From Pelargonium nanum (Eukaryota; Streptophyta; Magnoliopsida; Geraniales; Geraniaceae), in assembly GCA_036897485.1 (NCBI GenBank), contig JAYMTF010001377.1, positions 1 through 23,795 on the forward strand: DNA of 23,795 nt. Direction: 5' to 3'. Of this stretch, positions 11,801-22,900 are shown piece by piece; positions within the stretch are counted from its first letter, which is position 1, and each line of letters begins with the position of its first letter. The translations under genes and the position numbers were made by a program. Under the pieces are notes generated by a model that did no database searches, was not told the origin of the DNA, and saw only the letters and a program-made list of their open reading frames with translations.

Positions 11801-13355
11801 CATTCCACATCACCATTTGCCGAGGACATGTATGAAAAGATTAAAGATAATCTTACTGAGTATGGAGTCGTCATCAATAGATGGCCTCAGTATTCACTGA
11901 TTTTGGAAACGGTAAGAACTATCATAATTCTCTCTCTCTCTCTCTCATGAATTTATCATTCTGACACTTAACTGCTGAATTCTTGCTCTTTTATAAGACT
12001 GTTGCAAATGTGGAAAGAGCAATAATTAAAGCCATGGAGAAGCAATATAATGATATCTTGACCCCTTTGAAAGATAGCATCCCAAAGAGACTTAATATGC
12101 ATGTCCAGAAGTTGACAAGAAGGCAATCAACAACAGTTTATTCTGTCCCTAATCAAGTGAGTGCTCCACATCCATACTATTATTTTCAGCCATTGGTTGC
12201 CTGAGCCTGACTTGTGAAGTTTGACGAGGTCAATTTGGTCAAGATACATATATGATGTCAACATATTTACTAGTCGTAATTTTGCTGCAGTTGGGAATTT
12301 TTCTGAACACCATCAAGAGAATTCTTGATGTACTACACTGCAGAGTGGAGGATATTTTGAAATCTTGGGCATCATATCTTCCAGTCATTGGGGATAAGAA
12401 ATCACTCTTTGGGGAGCAGATGAATGGAATCACCGTTCTCTTGAGAACAAAATACAAAACTTACTTGCAAGCGACTGTAGGGAAGCTTGTCAATAATGTA
12501 AGTTCTACTACCTGTAATTTAAATTCATTTCTGTTTGCGAAATCACTCTTCGTCAATTATGTTATGTTGCTCATTAAACAGTTATTCTTTGAGGCATGGC
12601 ATATCCAATGAGTTGCCAAACACGTGCCTGTTTTATGTTCATTTGTAATGTTGAATGAAATGGAAAGTGAATGAAAACTATTTATGTTTTAGATGCAAGC
12701 TAGTAGAAGCACGCGGCTGAAGAGGATTCTGGAGGAAATAAAGGAAGAAGATGGAGAAGCTGAGGTTCGTGAAAGAATGCAGATGTTGAGTTCACAACTC
12801 AATGACTCTATATCCAATGTGCACGAGGTCTTCACAAGTCAGATATTCATTGCAATCTGCCGTGGATTCTGGGACAGGATGGGACAGGTTAAGACTTACA
12901 AATTCATACTTAAAAATGATCCTAACTTGACAATTTCACTTGAATTGTTCTTCATGCTGATACATTTCCTTTCCTTTACTAGGTTGTTCTGAAATTTCTC
13001 GAGGGCAGGAAGGAAAATCGAGTTTGGTACAATGGATCTTACTATGCTCTTGGGGTGAGTAAATATAAGACCATATTCTCACATCTGACAAAAATCATAC
13101 CTATGAATAAGAGTTTATGTATCAAAAATGGGAATCCCTTTCGGGCTGATGCTTTGGTTTAGTGTTAATTTACGTATGTTTTGCATTGCATTGTAGATAT
13201 TGGACGACACATTTGCTTCCCAAATGCAGCGACTGCAAGGAAATGCCCTACAAGAGAAAGATCTCGAGCCTCCTCGCTCTGTAATCGAAGCTCGATCCAT
13301 CCTTTGCAGGGACAGTACAAATGCAACAGATCCATCTACCTACTTTTATGTTTAG
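5882..13355 (+). CDS. Plant C2/Munc13-homology-like protein (At4g24610/At5g65440 family), 22 exons
   Basis: Joining 22 exons with GT-AG introns gives an uninterrupted 1200-residue protein. Exons: 5882-5929, 6082-6639, 6761-7020, 7123-7212, 7495-7629, 7760-7881, 8235-8399, 8746-8851, 9215-9320, 9432-9542, 10072-10235, 10337-10454, 10581-10805, 10886-11076, 11316-11483, 11588-11693, 11774-11911, 11998-12156, 12291-12497, 12693-12887, 12983-13054, 13197-13355. The start MFTEGLDDSAINWIKQ and the conserved core from about residue 290 (SVTIPREVAEEKISYW) fit this plant family, whose members are often given the misleading database name 'pesticidal crystal cry8Ba protein'; nothing here resembles a toxin. 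Residues 70-130 are acidic and low-complexity (DDDGDEDDDYGDDE). About 440-565 (GRVTIPISSLTDNPSDRIRW, VGKIQLSIG) looks C2-like. About 990-1130 (SWASYLP, LLRTKYKTYLQATVGKL, FIAICRGFWDRMGQ) resembles a Munc13-homology region. I infer a cytosolic or membrane-associated trafficking or tethering role; I see no signal peptide or clear transmembrane segment. Exon 2 is large and poorly conserved, the rest conserved. Confidence 0.92.
9766..9947. repeat. Direct repeat inside intron 10 of the 22-exon gene
   Basis: A 20-base block (agataccagatctcaatgag) occurs at 9766-9785 and again at 9928-9947, 162 bases apart. A similar gggtcatt follows each copy a few bases downstream. The first copy sits right after a good acceptor-like string (tatctccgcag), but I found no reading frame joining it to the flanking exons. 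Confidence 0.7.
11929..11946. repeat. (TC)n microsatellite in intron 17
   Basis: A pure TC dinucleotide run lies just inside the intron following the exon that ends at 11911. It may add to pyrimidine content but lies too far from the acceptor to be the polypyrimidine tract. Confidence 0.9.
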
Positions 13356-13682
13356 GTGCCAATTTTGAAGAAAACAGTATCTTGGTCATGTCAATATAGT
13401 CATATATTCATCCCAGGTTGTAGTAGAGGGCAAAACAGCTTCAGCAGAGTACTTATTATATTCTTTCTGTACACATAACAAAATCATGTATTTACACTAC
13501 GATATTTTTTTGTAAATGAGCCACCAGCTTCAAGGGCATTCAATAATTGCAATGAAAATTTTGAATTTTCAGTACTACTCTGTTGTCAAATGCTCTCATT
13601 GTTCTCTCTTCCTGTATTCACTAACATTATATTCACAAACACAGCAAAATGTAGGGTCTACAACCCCTATAACCTGAATCAA
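13356..13682. other. 3' flank of the 22-exon gene in the convergent gap
   Basis: This follows the TAG at 13353-13355 and probably contains the 3' untranslated region. It is AT-rich with weak polyadenylation-like strings, for example aataat near 13542. The distance between the stop codons of the two converging genes is about 630 bases, so their transcripts may lie very close or overlap. I see no further gene. Confidence 0.45.
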
Positions 13683-13771
13683 GTATATTGGATGATTGCT
13701 CCTCCAGAGGTCTCAGGTTCGAGGCTCGGTTGATACGGTTGCTTATAAAAAACAATGTATATTGGATGATT
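13683..13771 (+). mobile_element. Short SINE-like insertion with 15-bp target-site duplication
   Basis: The sequence gtatattggatgatt occurs at 13683-13697 and identically at 13757-13771, flanking a 59-base insert (13698-13756). The insert contains caggttcgaggctc (13714-13727), which fits the RNA polymerase III B box of tRNA-derived elements (GGTTCGANNCC), and ends in an A-rich tail (ataaaaaacaat). No clear A box is present. Perfect long target duplication, B box and A-rich 3' end together fit a 5'-truncated tRNA-derived SINE that moved by target-primed insertion. It lies in the gap between the two converging genes. Confidence 0.72.
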
Positions 13772-13985
13772 CTTAAACAAACACAAACAATAACAATTCT
13801 CATTCATCATTTATGTCAAAAAAAAGTGTGTATAACAAGTAGTTATGAAGGAAAAATTACATTCAGTCAACAGATGCTGATAACCTCACTAATTATGCAC
13901 AGTATATAGTATACTCCTCTGATGCATGGTTCGCTAAACGATAAACCCGAGACTTGCAATTGAAAATAAATCAGGCACCGACTAG
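13772..13985. other. 3' flank of the RRM-SPOC gene
   Basis: This lies just past the stop codon of the - strand RRM-SPOC gene and likely holds its 3' untranslated region. A + strand AATAAA occurs near 13964, which could serve the converging gene. No strong polyadenylation signal was identified on the - strand. I see no further gene. Confidence 0.4.
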
Positions 13986-16900
13986 TCAGGTTCCTTTACC
14001 TTGTTGGATTTGCTGAAGGAGGGAAGCTGCCAACTGTAATGTCGCTTGAAGGCGTTTCTGTGGGTCCGAATCTGCTTCATCTTGGGTACCACTACTCTGC
14101 ATCTGTTGAGTCTGAAACTCTCTTTGAACTGTAGGTGGTACTGCAGGGACATATGATATTTGCTGATGTTGCTGCAATTGTTGCACTTGACCAAACTGAG
14201 ACAGTGGAAGCTCAGGAGTCACCTGGTTATTCTGTAAAGGATATCTCTGAGATGTTCTGTGCGGGTTTTCAGGTACATTCGTCGTGTTTAACTGCCTAGA
14301 ATCCTCCTCTACTGGTACATTTGTGGTGCTTACTGATTGCCTCTGTTGACCCAAAAGAGATGATGCTAGCTGTGCGAGTTGTTCTGGTTTCAAGGCTGCA
14401 ACCGGCATAGGTAAAGATACTGAATGCCTAGTGTCGGGAAGAGATGGCATGTTACCAGATGATGGATTGCCCAAAAAGTTTCCACTAGTATTATGTTGCG
14501 CAGTCTGTGGAATGACAGAGTGATGCTCCTGAACGATAGGATCAAAGGAACTACTCGGCATTTGAGGTATGCTGTTAGCACCAGAAATTGAATTCTGCTG
14601 ATGGTGAGGAGACCAGTTTGATCCAGCAGTGTGGTTCCACTGGAATGAGTGCCCATGCCTATTCTCGTTATAAGAGTTGGATATATTTCCAAGAGGAGTT
14701 GAACCTAAAAACAATCCCGGTGAATCTGAACCAGCTGCATTTCCTGGTAATGATGGATCTGGATATGGTGCCACTGATGGAAAAGGTCCTGAAGGTCTTG
14801 ATGGATCCCTATTTAAGGGCAATGCTTCGTTTGGATGATGAAGAGGTCCAATATTGGAACTAGGAAGCTCTAGCCTCAAAATGACACCAGAGATGCTGAG
14901 TTTACCTGGTACTTTTAGTACATTCTCTGAGAAATCTGATGGAGGTACAAGAAACAAGGTGGTCTTGTCGTCCAGTTTTGCAACAGCAGCTCGCTGTTTC
15001 TCCTCTAGATAATGCATGAATTCATTGTAGAATCCCATATCAGCGTCGCTTCCAGGGACAAAGAAGACAACCCAAGCACCAGCTGCTTGGTAATAATGCT
15101 TCGCAAGCATGTCTAGCCCAGTCCTCGCTGTGCAATCCAAGAATTCAGGCCTGCAACAATAAGAAGATGAAGAAATGAGCTTTCTAATTTCAGTTACATG
15201 AGAGGAAACTTTAGGCCCTTTTCACATACTACTCATCGTAAAAAGTTAATTCAGTGATCTATGGGAATAGGATTTACTACTCACAGCATCATGTCCAGGG
15301 CTTTTCCCACTGGAAAGCAGCGAGCACGACAAACAGGAGATCCTCCCTTAGCTATGGTCCCTTGCCACTTCCACTCGGCCAAAGAAGACCTATCTGATTC
15401 GGGTGTAATTCGTTTCCTATCCACGGGAAAACTATCGTGAGGTGCTTTCCAGTGATCAGTTCTATCTCCATTAGACAGCGGTGAATTCATTGGTTGATCA
15501 AGGACCCGTTTATAGCCAAAAGATCCAACAGGCTCAAGGTTTCTATCAAAGGGCTCGGGTTGGGGAAAATCAGATAATGGTCTAGCAAAAGCATGCTTCT
15601 CTTGTTCTAAACGAGAGAGTGGATAATCTGGAAGATCATTGTCAGGAGGAAAGGAGCTAGTCTTCAATTTCTTAGCTCCATGCAAGTAAGGATCTTCTGG
15701 TAAATCCCATGAATCTTCATAAAGAGAACCCTTTTGAGGAAATTTGCGAGGAAAATCGTGAAAATGACCACCCCTCTCTCTTGAAGAACTTCTTCGACAT
15801 TCATACATATCTGGAGGTGGTCCCAAATCAGATTCTCCAAACCATCCTTGCTCGAATTCATCATTTTCTCCTGTCCGCGAAGGACCCTTTCTACTATAAT
15901 TATAAATATCAGAATCTCCGGGATCCAAATTTGAGGTAAAAGGAGATCTCATGCTAGGATCTCCCATCAAGCTGCCAAAATTCCTATCTTGCCTGAAGTT
16001 CTCATAAGAGCGACCATTTGAGTTTAAAGGCGGGGAGAGAGGCGCATTCATTGAGCTCCTCGCACTGTTAGACGGAGCAGCTTCACTTCTTGAAAAACAA
16101 ATATGGACACGAGGATTTCCGAACAATTTCCCCTGAAGATTTTCTTTTGCCCTGCGAGCTGACATTACACTCCTGAACCGAACAAAGGCATAGCTACGGC
16201 CTGGAAATGCTGTAACCTTCTCAATCTCACCAAATGGTGAAAAAGCCTTCCTCAGAGTCAATTCATCCACCTTCAACGAAGCAGGAAATCCTATCCATAA
16301 AACTTCACAGGGTTCTACATTTTTATCACTCGTCTTGGATTTGTCGGGATGATATGGGTCAGGACTAGCATGACGTGCTCTAGAGTCTCTTTGCGAGAAA
16401 GGAGATTCCCTCGATGAAGAGCGAAGTTCATCTCGATGGTGCAAGTGATCTTCATCATGTGCTTGTGCTGATGACTTGTCCTGTGATTAAATAGTTTCAA
16501 GATAAGTGAAAGATAAACTTGTAACCTAACCGCTTCAATATTATTGAAGTTCATTAGAGTAGAATACTTCAAGAAAGAATAAACTGAACCAAAATAATTA
16601 AGATTCGTATAAGCAGATGGAAAAATAAGTACCGAGTAATATATGCTACTGTACATACGTATGCGAATAACTATTTCTAGTCACAAGCACAATTTTTGTA
16701 CAAAGAATTATGCCAACTAGTTGCTACTGATGAAAATTTCTACACCAACAGGATATTCCGAAGGACAACACTGGCTATTCTGATGTAAATGATTTCTCGT
16801 CTACCTCTTGCCAAGACTCGCTTGCTACAACATTATTACTGCAAATACTACTAAAGCTACACTAATGTTTCATTTCACTCCTACTTGTGCTGGGAAAAAG

Positions 16901-19900
16901 GTTCAAATGAAAGTGTCTGTCACTCAAGGATTAACATGCCTAGTATTAAACTAGTTTCTTCCCTAAAATAAAACAAAAAGGTAATACTGATATTTAAAAT
17001 AAAATACGAAAAAAAGGGTGTCCAAAAGTTAATTGTTAATTGGAACTTTTAAATTTCAGACACCTAGGAAAAGAAATTCTAACACATTTTAAATAAGCCC
17101 CAAAATCAAAAGATATTTTGATTCACCACATAGCACCTAAACTACCAACCACAGGTACAAATCCAAGGTTCTGCAAACAAACAGTGAAATGAAACAGACT
17201 TGCCTCTAGAAACATACAAGATTTAAAAATACAATCTACTAAAACCATTCATTAAAGGCAAGGTAACAGTAGGCACAAATGTAATCACAAATACTGCCAT
17301 GGTAAATGAAGGAACCAAAGAGAATCTTGAACACAATCAAAGACATCCTTAGAAGTTAGAAATGACCAAACATTTTCTTAGTGAAAGAATCCTTCTCAGA
17401 ATATAATTCATTTGCAGAAGTATTAAATGGAATTTAAAGGGGTAAGAGCACTCCCCTTTGGCCAGGACTGCATACAGAAATCAACCCTGAAATCAAGTTT
17501 CATGTCAGCAAACACATTGATGAAGACCAGAAACACATAAAAGAGTATGCACCTATAATAGCTGTTTGAGGAGATTAGGTAAGATGGCATGTATGTCCAA
17601 CAAATCCTAAACAAGCACATCAAGTTATTTGCCTGACAATATTTGAAGCACTGAAGATACAGGGGTGACAATATTGGGTAGCTTGATCGTTATACACCAG
17701 CATGAAATTCCAAAAATAGTTCTAATCACTGAGAAAGAAATCCTACTATCCTAGGCATCCATTTCAAACAGCTTATATATAACCTAGCAACAATATTGAA
17801 CTGATTTTGAATATAGGTTAAAGACAGGAACTAGGAGTAAAGTAGTCTCAACAGTAAGCAGAAAACAATAGCAGTATCAAATCTCAGTAACTCAAGATCA
17901 CCAAAACTGAAAGTTTACACTGAAAGTAAGCTGACCTAGAAGCTAAATATAGCATGCAATTCCGCTCAAAACCGTCTACACTATACAGAAACTCAATTTG
18001 TCAACACAGTATGCAGCTTAAACTCAATTTGTCAACCACGGAACCTTTTTTTTAACGCATCAACCACGAAACCTAGCAACAGTGCAAACAGAAACTTTCT
18101 GAGATTATAGAAATTCACTCAGCTAAGTCACGTAACAATGCGAGCAAAGACCAAAAGGTTCAAGATCCAAATCATCAACTTAGCTAATTAGAGTTACTCA
18201 ATAAAGGAAATGTACAAACTTTATGTCCTTAAGCACACGTACTTTAAATCCAGTTCCAAGAAGGATATAACAGAAGAAACAAAAAATGCAGTGATGGTGT
18301 TCCATAAAAAGATAGCAAACAGACAACTTTATATCTACGAAGCAGACTTCCCACGAAAGAAGCCACATTAGCAAACAGACAACTTTAATCTGAAATATCC
18401 GTTCAAAAGAGAGATATAGCACCCATATGAGGAAACAATAGACTATGACCAAATCTTGTCTCCGACAAGGAACCAGTCACTAGTTAGGTTTTCCTAGGCA
18501 TTAACTGATGCAGAATAGACTGTAGACATTAACTCAATTCATTGTGAATATTGCACTGCTTTAAGAGATTCAGAAACAACATGAGATTAAGGAAGATAAA
18601 TAGAATGACAAGAATGGATACCATATCATTCCAATAACATTAACTCAACTCATTATGCTGATACAGTTGGAAGAGCAAACCATAGATGAGACTAGTACAC
18701 ATGCAAAAGAAGTGATATGATACCAAAACAAAAGGCCAACCACATTAGAACAATTGAAAATGTTAGTGAAACTGCCTCAAGTACGTTTTTATTCTTAAAT
18801 GAGCTGGGTAATATTCTCATAAAACAAAACAGCCAGCCAATGGTCAGAGAAAGTACTCAAACTATTTTGGCAAAAGTAACTCATTTTGCTCAGCTAGGAT
18901 AAGCAACTGTATGTGAATAGCTGAAAAGCCTCATGGTAGCATTTATCTCTTTTAGTTTCTTTCAAAAAAAGATATTGTATTTCATTTTAGTTCTAGGAAT
19001 TTCCAAGAGTTCTCAAAATGGTATATAAATAGAATACAAACAACAGAAAGAGAAAAGGAAGAAATAACAAACAGACTTAAATTGAAAGAGAGGGCCTGAA
19101 GATTTCTAGAGCTCAAAAGACAAAACAGAAGATCCCTTGCCTTGGATTAGGCAAACCCAAATATGTGGAAATAGTTAAGATGAGTCCAGCTTCAAGCTAA
19201 ATTTGCAAATACATTACAAGCTGTGAATGTAATAAACTCACAAGATACTTTCCAACTCATAAACCTGCTCAACCATAAGCTATGTTATTGATATTTACCT
19301 CAAGTTACAAATGATATACAACTGAAAACATAATACATGCATAAATCACATCAAACTAGCAAATAATTGATTTAACTGTAACTAGCTATGTAATTGATAT
19401 TAACCTCAAATTACCAAAATGATAACATGTTGAACTTTGATCATTGAACACAGAGATCATATCCCACCCTCCAACCAGATACTCCGAAAAAGAAAGGGAA
19501 AACGGAAATAGAAAGAATGAAACAACAATTTTTACACCAAAACTCTCAGTAACATATCTACTCCATCATATCTAAACGCAAATCAATATAATTATTCCAG
19601 GATCACATAATTTAGTCACGACAAATCTCTAAACAATCTGGGAATTTGATCTTTTGACGAGGCATTATCAAACCAATTATTCCAGAATCACATAATTTAG
19701 TCATGATGAATCTCTGAGCAATCTGGGAGTTTGATTTTTTGACGAGACATTATCAAACCACAAAGCATTTGAGCAGGCAATATTCTAACACATATGGCCT
19801 GGAGGAGATGATTGGTAATGAATTAATGGAAAAGCAAATATGATTTTAATGTGGATAGATATTCTTTAAGATTACTCACGTAAACCTAGTAGGCAATTGT

Positions 19901-22900
19901 TCTTGCAAACAAGTTTCTCAATTCTTAGAGGAGCTAATTGAGTTTATAGGTTAAGAATGACTAGACATATTAGCCCAATCCAGCTAGTAAGCATTTTCTT
20001 CTTTCATTATTTTCTGGTAATCTACAAGAAAAAATGTTTGTATGCTCCAGCCACATTGCTCGGCTGTGTTGTATGATCTTTCCCCTTACTTGTTAGAGCA
20101 ATTACTTGGTTAGACTATCAGTTATGGTTGATACTGTAGAATATGTGCCGTGTTGTACGATTTTTCCCCTTACTTGTACGAGCAGTTACTCAATTAGACT
20201 ATCTATTTTGGGTGATACTATAGAATATGTGCTTTGGGGCTGTCTCGAGAATGACACTTACTCCCTGTTATGACTTCAAATGAAAGATAGTAATACAAGG
20301 ATAAATAGTCAATTAAATCTGAAATCAACAGGTTTTTGCATGTTTACATTGATCCAACTTTGCACTGTACTCTCCCTTTTTTTTATTAACCAAGAATGAT
20401 TAGCTATATTTCAAGAGCCAAAGCAGAATATGTTCAATTGTTTACTGCACATTTGAATGACACAGTGATAATGTAGGTGCCACTTAATGATCATAACATG
20501 AAGCTTGCTCAATATTGCAAAACCATGTTCAGAATTAAATGGAAATGAACAAACAAATGAACTGAGGCAACTTGATGTTAACAAATTACATGATGTGACG
20601 TCTCAAAAGACAAGCAGGAAATAGTGTTTATATAAGAGCTTTGCTTTCCCTCTTCTGCTCATTTTAAGATACTATAGAATGATGCCTTGAAGTGTAAAAC
20701 ACTTTGTCCATTTAGAAAATCCAGTCCCTATACAGTTTGTTGCTCATGCTCTATGTATTAAGGACCCTGTATGAGATAATTTGCATTCATTTCCTTTTTC
20801 CTTGGAATACCTCCTCTCTTGTATTGTTTTTTTTTTCCTACATATTTTCTTTTATTTCAATGAGATCATTTGGGAACAAAATAAGTCTACACCCAAACAA
20901 TTATGTTCTTTCAGTTGAATTTGAAGTTTCCATTTCTCTACACCTAACAGTTCACTGAAATCCTAAATGCAAGGTAAGAAACTGCGTGTGAGAGTACAAG
21001 ATAAACTAAGGTTGTGGCTAGAGATAAAATGTGTCACCATTAATTTCCTCTTGAACCAGAAGCATACAATACCAGTATGCATAGTATAAGGCTTTTTCTT
21101 AGTAAATCTATTGCTTATGAAGTATTCAGACTGTCATTATTAATGGTGCAAGTTAATGATAATTCGATACAGGCCTCGGGTGAAACTGCTTCCATGTGCT
21201 AATTATGTATAGTCTTTCTTTTTCAGTCGCAAGAAATGCAATGAAGTGATTATCAGATGGTATATAACTATACATAACGTAAATGAACAACAATCTCAGG
21301 TTTTGCAAACATATATGGGAAAATATGCACAATGGTGATCATGGTAAATACTTCTTTGGAAGATTGAGAGAGCACAATATTCATAATGGTATTAGAGTAC
21401 CCTTCAAAGGGGAAAATTGAAAGCCAAAGTTCTTCCATCATTTGCATTTGATGACTTATTTCATTTTGATGAGAATGTTCCTACCACTCCACTCCCCCAT
21501 CAGATGTAAAGCATAAGGGGGATGAGTATGGTAAACAACCTATTTTATCTCTCCTCCTTTTGGCATAGGATCTTTCGTAAATGTAAGTATTTAACAGATA
21601 ATGGGTGAACCTAGTTCTTGGATCCTTATAATTAGCTAATTAATTTCAATAGTAAAGACCCTAATTTAACAAGTTCCCCTTAGTGAAGCTTGATGGCCTC
21701 TGGCACGCATGCATATAGCAGAATTTATAATCATTTGTGCGTAAGTACTTTGGAAACACAGCATCAATGTATGGTAAATATATCAGAACAATTTTCTGTG
21801 TTTCAGTGCTGCCACAAAATTACCCGAAGAGGTTCAGGGTTAACTGGAAAAAATAAGAAATGAAATACTCTGGTCAATGAATTAGAGGGTCCTTCCAACC
21901 ACATCTCTCAACCTTTTAATCTGGTTATGCATTATGCATCTGAAAAATGGATTAAATGATACATTTATAATGCTCTACATGCCCTTTAAAGAATAAGGTT
22001 AAACCGAATTGCTTTCCATATCTTTTAGCCTTTTAAGGCAGTATTTCAAGATTACTGAGAGTTTGGGACCAGGTCAAATTCAAGAATTCTGGAGATAGCA
22101 TTCAGAACAGACCCACATAGAATTGAATTGGAGCATCTTGAAAGGCTATAATATGATTACAGATGAATATTTTGCAATTGATGAGCATGTGTGAGTTTAT
22201 AAGCTCAATGGCACTGCTTAAGACTTAGTATGGGATGCAATTGATCGGTTCAATTCAATGGGATGCAATTGATCGGTTCAATTCAATGGAATGTATTGGC
22301 ATCTCACTGATGTGTATCATGTGACACGGACGAGTATGCACAGCATAGCTGAATGAATTAGTTTGTGAACCACTTATCTCTATTGTATTGGTTATATTTC
22401 ATTTACACATTTGAGACCTAAGAGTTATTCAGTTCCGGAGTGTGGATTGTGATTATATTTGCATAAGGGTAAATTCATATTTTACTTTGTCATTGTCATT
22501 GTTCTCAAACAGAATGCAATATGATCATATTCTTCTTGAAAAATAGATACTGCATATAACTGACGGGAAATATACACACATACACATTGGCATCGATGTC
22601 CAAGCAGAGAAAAATAAAAACACAATTTTCAAAAAGTAACAGACGAAGGTGGGCAAAACTAACCGCCTTTGCAAACTCAATTCTAAGTGAGTTGCCTGCC
22701 AGAGAAAAACCTTGAAGCGCTTCAATGGCGGCAATGGCATCGTCTTCATTTCTGAAGTTGATGAAGGCATAGCTCCGGCCCGGCTGAAAGGCGACACTTT
22801 CGAGGTCGCCGAAACGGATGAAGTGATCGATGAGATCGTTCTCAACTATGGCGTGAGACAAATTGCCGATCCAGAGGTGTCTGGACGGCGGCGCCTTGGG

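Larger units (their letters stand above)
16481..22663 (-). other. Very long intron (6183 bases) of the RRM-SPOC gene
   Basis: On the - strand the donor gcg|gttagt ends RRM1 (EFAKA) and the acceptor taatcacag|gacaag starts the next exon (DKSSAQ). The join is in phase 0 and rebuilds a sequence that matches the family. The intron is AT-rich, and no open frame on either strand in it looks like a known protein. It contains several local duplications (listed separately) and poly-T runs. I see no retrotransposon protein remnant that I can support. If the intron is not removed, translation would run 53 codons past RRM1 to a stop at 22507-22505. Confidence 0.88.

Noticed and set aside
5882..13355. Reading the 22-exon gene as an insecticidal crystal-toxin gene
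   Set aside because: The name attached to homologues is a legacy label. The protein has no pore-forming toxin features that I can see, and its gene structure and conserved core are those of a plant housekeeping-type family.
14390..14692. Alternative-frame open stretches over the last RRM-SPOC exon
   Set aside because: They overlap the recognised SPOC and Gln-rich frame and have no family resemblance.
18717..18902. 61-residue open frame in the long intron
   Set aside because: It has a chance-like composition with no recognisable motif, and no splice context links it to the host gene.
20737..20958. 73-residue open frame in the long intron
   Set aside because: The translation is hydrophobic, driven by T-rich DNA, lies opposite to the host transcript, and has no family resemblance.
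21360..21560. Possible Copia-type retrotransposon remnant
   Set aside because: A few frames looked vaguely polyprotein-like, but no catalytic or zinc-knuckle motif could be identified.
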